This document shows, piece by piece, positions 57,916 to 64,000 of a DNA stretch of 64,000 bases. Numbering within the stretch: position 1 is the stretch's first letter; the number at the start of each line of letters is the position of its first letter. The notes under the pieces are model-generated. The model saw nothing but the letters and a program-made list of their open reading frames with translations, had not been told where the DNA came from and searched no databases. Origin of the DNA: Hibiscus mutabilis (Eukaryota; Streptophyta; Magnoliopsida; Malvales; Malvaceae). Made by a program: the position numbers and the translations under genes. The stretch is from NCBI GenBank assembly GCA_019671005.1, contig CM033714.1, forward strand, positions 87,907,909 to 87,971,908, read 5' to 3'.

Positions 57916-59473
57916 GGGTAATCTTCACCCATAGTCCCTTTTGTTTAGGTTTTATTTTATTTTGGTCACTCAAATTCAAAAAAAATTATTCTTGTCACTT
58001 ACGTTTAGAAACGTTTCTGTTTTGGTCACTCTGTTACTTTTGTTTTCGGTCTGTTTCGTTTTGGTCTCCAATTTTATTTTTTTTGTTTAAGCCATTTATG
58101 TTATCGTTTTGTTCTATTTTAGTCACTGGGCCATTAATCCCCATTAATTTGATGATGTGTCACATTAGTAAAAATGAGTAATTTCTAATTTAGTCCTTAA
58201 ACTTTTATTTTTTCACTATCTTTAAACAAAAAATCCTAAAAAATTTCTCCTCTCCAACCTTAACTTTTATTTTTACTGATGCCACCGCCGTCAACCATTG
58301 TTGCTGCCTTAGCTACCGTCAGCTACAAACGTTTACTGAAATAGTGAAACACAGTGATGTTAACTCCGATATAGAACTAACCAAAGAAGACAGTTAGAAT
58401 AATTCTGTTATTCTCGTTTGCTTATGCGATGGCTTCTTTCTAGGGGTGTGCATTATTCGATTTTAACCGAATAATCGACCGAACCAATTTTTTTTGTTAA
58501 TCGATCGGTTAATTTTAGGTAAAAATCGGTTAGCGATTAAGTGTTTTTTTTCAAACTTCGGTTATCGGTTAATTTGGTTCGAAACCAGTTAATTAACCAA
58601 ATTAACCGAAATTATTATATATTAAATATTATCTATATTACATATATTTATTTCTGGTCATTAAGCTTTTAAAAATTGTAAAATGATCATTAAATTTTTT
58701 GATATATTATAAAATGGTCATTAAACTTTTATCAAATTAGCATAAGATGAAAGTTCAATGACTAAAAAGATCATTTAGCATAATTTAGTGTCCAATTGTG
58801 TAATTTACTCAAATTTTTATAACAAATTTTGGTTAAATCGAAACAGACCGAAATAACCGATTTTTTCGGTTCGGTTAAAAATTTCAAAAAAATTGGTTCG
58901 TTTAACGGTTAAAAGGGAAAAAACCCGATTAATAGATTTTGGGTAATTCGGTTCGGTCGGTTAAATGAATTAACTGAATGCACACCCCAACTCCTTTCAA
59001 GAAATCGAAGAAAACAAAAAAAACATTCAAAAGATTGAAGACAAACACAGAGTTTGCGTGGTTCCAGTGGAACCTAGAGTTAACAAGCTCGATCGGTGGA
59101 GGGGATAAATTTTGAGAGACAAAAAGATTATAGAATTTTTTTTGAAGATGGTGAAAAAATAAAATTCTAAAAGTGTAGGGATTAAATTAGAAATTATCCA
59201 TTTTTATTAATGTGACACATCATCAAATTAACGGGATTAATGGCCCAGTGACCAAAATAGAACGAAACGAATAGCGTAAGTGACTTAAACAAAAAAAAAT
59301 AAAATTGGTGGCGAAAATGACACATACTGAAAACAAAAGTGACGGAGACTAACGGTCCAGTGATCAAAACAGAAATATTTTCAAACGTAAGTGGCAAGAA
59401 TAGTCTTTTTTAAATTTAGGTGACCAAAATAGAACAAAACCTAAACAAAAGGGACCACAGGTGAAGATTACCC
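57916..59473. mobile_element. MULE with about 345-bp TIRs and perfect 9-bp target duplication
   Basis: Left arm 57916-58260 begins GGGTAATCTTCACCCATAGT. The right arm (about 59105-59473) ends with the complement, CCACAGGTGAAGATTACCC. The 9-bp repeat CTTTTAAAA flanks it exactly (57907-57915 and 59474-59482). Arms share GTCCCTTTTGTTTAGGTTTT, GTCACTTACGTTT and GGGCCATTAATCCC. There is no transposase. The core holds a nested GGGGTGTGCA element (58443-58988). Same family as 16764-17971. Confidence 0.9.
58443..58988. mobile_element. GGGGTGTGCA-ended element, copy 2, nested in MULE
   Basis: Begins GGGGTGTGCATTATTCGA and ends GAATGCACACCCC. Interior collinear with 57090-57624. It lies wholly within the MULE, so it inserted after it. 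Confidence 0.75.
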
Positions 59474-59482
59474 CTTTTAAAA

Positions 59483-61094
59483 TCACATTAATAATTTCAC
59501 AAAAAATTGCTTGAGCTTTCATTATTTTATAAAGGTTTCTTTTTAATTTGAGAAAACAAATCTTAAAAATTCTTTTAAACCAACCCAATAGCTTTGAATG
59601 AAATTCCAACGTCTTGAAAGAATGTATGAAATCAAGCTTTGAAAAAGCAATGAAATAATGTAACAATGGATAAAAAAAATGAACAACCTTACCTGTTTTG
59701 ATCTTCAAGAAAATTCAACAATCACAAGGCCTTCTAGTAAAATTGTTCTAGAAAGAAAGCTGAAAATGAAAGAGTTGTGAAAAATAAAAAAAAATGAAAA
59801 TAACTCCCATGTTCATTTTAGGATTGGAGATTTAATCCTACGACTTTAGTCCTAAACTCACTGTTTCGCCCACTCAACCCAATGATTCTATTGAGACTTA
59901 TTTACGCAATTTGAAACTAATTTAAACTTGAGCTAAACCTATAGCCCATTAGGAACTTTCTTTAACTTACACTATCTTAGAATCACGAGTCCCGATTTTT
60001 AGAGTGTTACACTTTTTTATTCATTATTCTATTAAGTACGTTCATTTTCATTATTTATTGAGTTATCACATAGACGTAGCATATTGAACTATCATAATCA
60101 ATATTATAACACATCGTATACTCTCATAGGTACTAGAATACACTTGTATAGCCGCGAGAGAGAAAAATTGCATTTGTTTAGTTGCGAGCGCAATAAATCA
60201 CATCAAATTAGTCGAAATGACTTTAATATCGTAACAATGTAGCTGATAAGGCAATTTAAACATAACAACTCGCGATTTATCACATTGTAAGCAAATAAAC
60301 ATGATTGAACATGAAAATCGGTACATGAATCATATTGAACATATCTCATACTTTCACATATCATCCAAGACATAGTTTCTATCATTTCAAGTATATAGAA
60401 GGGGCTAATCTCAAGCCGTAACATACATATACAACAAAAAACACATTAAATTGCACTCACCAAGATTTCAAGTTATTCAAAGATAACTCTAAGCCTCAAA
60501 AGACTTCAATCTATTACTTTTGCTTTCCCTTTAGAAGTTCTTCCTTCAATGACAATCGTAAACACAACAATTACTAAATAATGGATTTAAACTTCCGAAT
60601 TTATAATCGTTTAAACATGATTCATGTAAATATGAATGAACTTTCACCCTTCCTTCTTGACCCTTATTCTAGCTCATCAAATCACTCGACCTCTTAATTT
60701 AATCTTCAAAATAATATTTGAAAATTCAACTATGTTTCCTCAATCTAAGAAAATTAGCTCTAACTCTCAAATCTTTATTTCTTTCTCTCGGTTCTGGTTA
60801 AGAATACTATGAAAGAAAAAAAGAGAAATAACAAAGATGTTGGAAATATGAATATGTTTATCTTTTAATCCCTTTATTCAGGTGTCATCAAGATAAATGA
60901 ATTAACATTACTCATCACTCCAAACTTTGGGATTAATTGTTCTTTAAGGACTTTAACTTGCACTTTTTTCAATAATTACCTTACTTTGTTAAAATGTATC
61001 TTAATACTCAATTTCAAGTTCATTTTTTTAACAATTTTTACCTAAAAGGAGAGGAAAATGGATTTTTACTCTTACTGGTCTTGAACCCACAACT
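59483..61094. other. AT-rich intergenic DNA
   Basis: No gene recognised over 1.6 kb. Short open frames (59364-59708, 60203-60424 minus) have no domain. Confidence 0.5.
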
Positions 61095-61490
61095 AGGGAT
61101 GTAAAAAGCTGACCCGGCCTGAAAACCCGATTGAAACCTGCTCGAGTCAGAACCTGGTTTGACCCGAGGGTGTGATGACCCAAAATTGATCTGTAACTGA
61201 CTGTTGTTGACCCGAACCCGAGTTGGACTTGTTACTGTAGTAACCAAACTCGACTTGCATCTGGTCGAGAACGATCTGAACCCGAATTGAATCTGTTACT
61301 GTGGACCCGAAACCCGACCTGCACCCGACTGAAACAAACCCGAACCCGAGCTAACTTGGCAAATAACCGATATTACCAGACTGAATCAACCCGAGATCCG
61401 ATTTTACCCGACATGTTTTGAACCTGACTTGTTTTGAACCCGACCTGTTGTTGACCTGAACTAATATTGATCTGACTTGATTTACCTAAC
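61095..61490. repeat. Degenerate short repeat rich in ACCCGA / GACCCGAACCCGA
   Basis: Dozens of ACCCGA, CCTGA and GACCTG variants occur within 400 bp, in one strand sense. The composition is GC-richer than the flanks. Similar text starts at 45,330 (GGCGGGTTCTGACCCGATTC). Confidence 0.55.
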
Positions 61491-62239
61491 ATGTAATTGA
61501 GGAAGTCTATGATTTGATGAATTAAAATTGTTGATAAATGTAAACTATTAAGTATTGGTAAATATAAAATATTATTTTTTTAAATCAATTTAAAGTATTG
61601 AATAATCTTTTTATTATATATACATATATAATCAATTAAAAATATCAAAAAAGAAATATTTGATTTAGATATTCATTTGACACTACTAATTTTAAAATTT
61701 TGTTAAATGATTCAATGCTTAGTGATAACTCAATATGCTTAATAACTCATTCAATATAAATTATTTGTCAAGTTTGAACTACTAAGTTTGAACTAAGTTA
61801 AAGTTTTAACTTTCATGTTGATGTTATCATGTGTACAATTACATGTTTACATCCATATCAAAATTTTGTGTATAATTATATTTAATCAAAGTTTATTATA
61901 TGTAATAATAATAATGATGATGATGTCCGAATTGAATTAACTTATTAAACTTAGGATCTAATTGAGCTAAACTAAAATCTAGAAGCATAAATTCCAGACA
62001 TAATTAAAAGAATTCTAAAACTAAATGTGGAATTTCAATTAAATTAATCTAAGTTGGGACTCAATTGAATTAAACTAAAACAATTGGTAAAAAAGAGGAA
62101 AAAAGACAAAATTTTAGAGGGAAATAAGCCACCTATTTTTTAGGTTTTAGATTAATTTACTTTTAGTCTAAAATTTTTAAAGGGATAAAAACCACCCAAA
62201 ATTTTGAAGGAAATTAGTGGAATAAGCCACCCAAAATTT
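61491..62239. other. AT-rich intergenic DNA
   Basis: Nothing recognised. Confidence 0.5.
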
Positions 62240-62450
62240 TAGAGAGAATTAGTGGAATTTTTATTTTTGGTAATTTAGTCTAATAATATTTTTGTTTATT
62301 CTAGTCTCTACAATTTAATTTTTAGTCAAAATTGCCTCATATTTATTTATATTTTTGATAATTTGGTCCAATTTATTCTAGTCCCTAAAATTTAATTTTT
62401 ACTCCAAATTGACCCCTATTTATTTTTTGTATTTTATTCTATCCTCGAAA
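62240..62450 (+). repeat. Degenerate tandem repeat with 'AATTTAATTTTTAGTCAAAATTG' core (first block)
   Basis: Two to three units of about 90 bp combining TATTCTAGTCYCTA, AATTTAATTTTTA and AAATTGMCCCYTATTTATTT. The same family resumes at 63,420. Confidence 0.6.
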
Positions 62451-62819
62451 AAGTAAAAGCATGCCTGCCTATTTTTCAAGTTGATCTGCCCGCAGTCCGC
62501 CCATATTTAAAAAACAATTGTCAATTGTTGTAACAAATGGAGGGAATCTTGCCCGCCCATTTTTTAAGGGGTTATTAGTGGATTAGGCCATTACTAGTTT
62601 AGGAGCTTTACACTTAAGTCTTTTTTTATTCTTTAGTTTTAGTTTGATTCATTTTATTCCCAATTTTATATTAGTTTCCTTAGACCTTTAGGTTTAGGTT
62701 TTTTTAATTAGAACCTCATTCGTAAAATTGTTTAATAATTAAAACATTTGACGGGCTTTTGAAGGCCCAATTTATTTCAGCAAGGATGAAAAACAACGTC
62801 AATGTATTGAATTATAATT

Positions 62820-63415
62820 ATTAGTGTTTGGGGTTATGAGATTAGTTTAGGGATTAGATGATTAGTTTTGCACTTTAATTATTAGTGATTGTAAGATTTA
62901 GGGGTTGAGGTTTGGGGTTTAGGTGTAAATGTGTCAAGTTGAGTGTTTAGGGTTATGAGATTAGTTTAGGGATTAAGGGATTATTCTTGCACTTTAATTT
63001 ATTAGTGATAGTAAGATTTAGGAGTTGAGATTCGGGGTTTAAGGGTAAACGTGTCAAGTTGAGTGTTTGGGGTTATGAGATTAGTTTAGGGATTAGGGGA
63101 TTATGCTTGTACTTTAATTATTAGTGATTGTAAGATTTAGGGGTTGAGGTTTGGGGTTTATGGGTATAATACATGTTTCAAGTTGAGTGTTTGTGGTTAT
63201 ATGATTAGTTTAGGGATTATGAGATTCGAGGATTAGGCTTGCACTTTAATTTATAGTGATTGTAAGATTTAGAGGTTCGAGGTTTAGAGTTTAGGGGTAA
63301 ATATGTCAAGTTGAGTGTTTGGTAGGAGTTACGAGATTAGTTTAGGGATTCGGTTTGCACTTTAATTATTAGTGATTGTAAGATTTAAGGGTTGAGGTTT
63401 AGGGTTTAGGGATTC
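62820..63415 (+). repeat. Tandem array of about 120-bp units, five copies
   Basis: ATTAGTTTAGGGATT recurs at about 62841, 62960, 63080, 63204 and 63336 (spacing 119-132). Each unit also has GCACTTTAATTATTAGTGAT, TGTAAGATTTAGGGGTTGAG and GTCAAGTTGAGTGTTT. The GTTTAGGG text is superficially telomere-like but is not a telomere repeat. Confidence 0.88.
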
Positions 63416-64000
63416 GAGTTGACCCCTATTTATTTTAAAATTTTCTAATATAGTATAATATTTTTAATATGATGATATTTTTGTTCATTATAGTCCTTAA
63501 AACTTTATTTTTAGCCGAAATTGACCTATATATATTTCTATTTTTGGTCGAATAATATTTTTATTTATTCTAATCCCTACAACTTAATTTTTAGTCAAAA
63601 TTCCCCATATTTATTTATATTTTTGGCAATTTAGTTCAATAATATTTTTATTTATTCTAGTAGCTAAAATTTAATTTTTACTCCAAATTGACCCCTATTC
63701 ATTTTTTATTTAGTCCAATATTTTTAATATGATGATATATTTGTTCATTATAGTCCCTAGAACTTTATTTTTATTCCAAGTTGATCTCTATTCATTTTTT
63801 TGTAATTTAGTCCAATGTTTTTAATATGATGATGTTTTTGTTCATGTTAATCCATAAAATTTTATTTTTCACCGGAATCGACCCTTATTAATTTTAAATT
63901 TTTGTAATTTACTCCAATATTTTAAATATGATGATATTTTTGTTCATTATAGTGCCTAATATTTATTTTCAATGTGATTCGTGTTCGTGAAAGGCGTTAA
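63416..64000 (+). repeat. Tandem repeat of about 90-100 bp (second block), runs to near the window end
   Basis: Repeating order: TAATATGATGATATTTTTGTT, CATTATAGTCCCTARAA, CTTTATTTTTA, GACCCCTATT. Recurring starts include 63481, 63741, 63840 and about 63938, with variant units between. It flanks the 120-bp array on the same side as the block at 62,240. Confidence 0.7.

Overview
This window is plant nuclear DNA, from a eudicot. The evidence is spliced genes with GT-AG introns, plant-specific families (a CYP714 cytochrome P450, a GRP23-like PPR protein, a plant PLAC8 protein, plant-type acetyl-CoA synthetase and RLCK-VII kinase relics), and a dense load of Ty1/copia and Ty3/gypsy retrotransposons, Mutator-like elements (MULEs) and MITEs in AT-rich DNA. 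A Malvaceae-like genome is my guess from the style of the repeats; I cannot confirm it from sequence alone.

Layout. Positions 1-12.1 kb are a nested retrotransposon block: a minus-strand copia element (LTR, PBS, gag and a small piece of reverse transcriptase) broken up by deletions and by a 7.4-kb LTR element at 1345-8740 that has no protein genes and is filled with minisatellites. 12.1-18.6 kb is AT-rich intergenic DNA with a CACTA-like subterminal-repeat patch and a 1.2-kb MULE with long inverted repeats. 18.7-22.6 kb holds a multi-exon acetyl-CoA synthetase pseudogene. 23.27-24.71 kb is a Pack-MULE-like element with a perfect 9-bp target duplication, carrying a decayed receptor-like cytoplasmic kinase fragment that still has its intron. 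About 24.95-32.4 kb is a large MULE with inverted repeats of about 0.8 kb, a transposase on the minus strand and a plant-mobile-domain (PMD) gene on the plus strand, converging as the two genes of maize MuDR do; both are now pseudogenes.

The gene-bearing part runs from 33.5 to 53.4 kb. It holds three intact genes, all on the plus strand: a three-exon PLAC8-family gene (33565-36440), an intronless GRP23-like PPR gene with a 14-copy C-terminal repeat (37859-40192), and a five-exon CYP714 gene (50646-53374). Between the last two sits an inverted-repeat element with a minus-strand gypsy-type LTR element nested inside it. From 53.4 kb to the end I see no gene, only foldback elements, a second MULE (perfect 9-bp target duplication) with another element nested inside it, and several tandem arrays.

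The three live genes have unrelated predicted roles (a membrane-associated PLAC8 protein, organellar or nuclear RNA biology, and probably gibberellin metabolism) and do not form a pathway. The most notable content is in the transposons: the PMD-carrying MuDR-like element, the kinase-carrying Pack-MULE, the minisatellite-filled LTR element, and a copia LTR whose promoter-proximal part carries many copies of the palindrome GTAYCGRTAC. I found no CRISPR array, rRNA or tRNA gene, and no clearly undescribed functional system.
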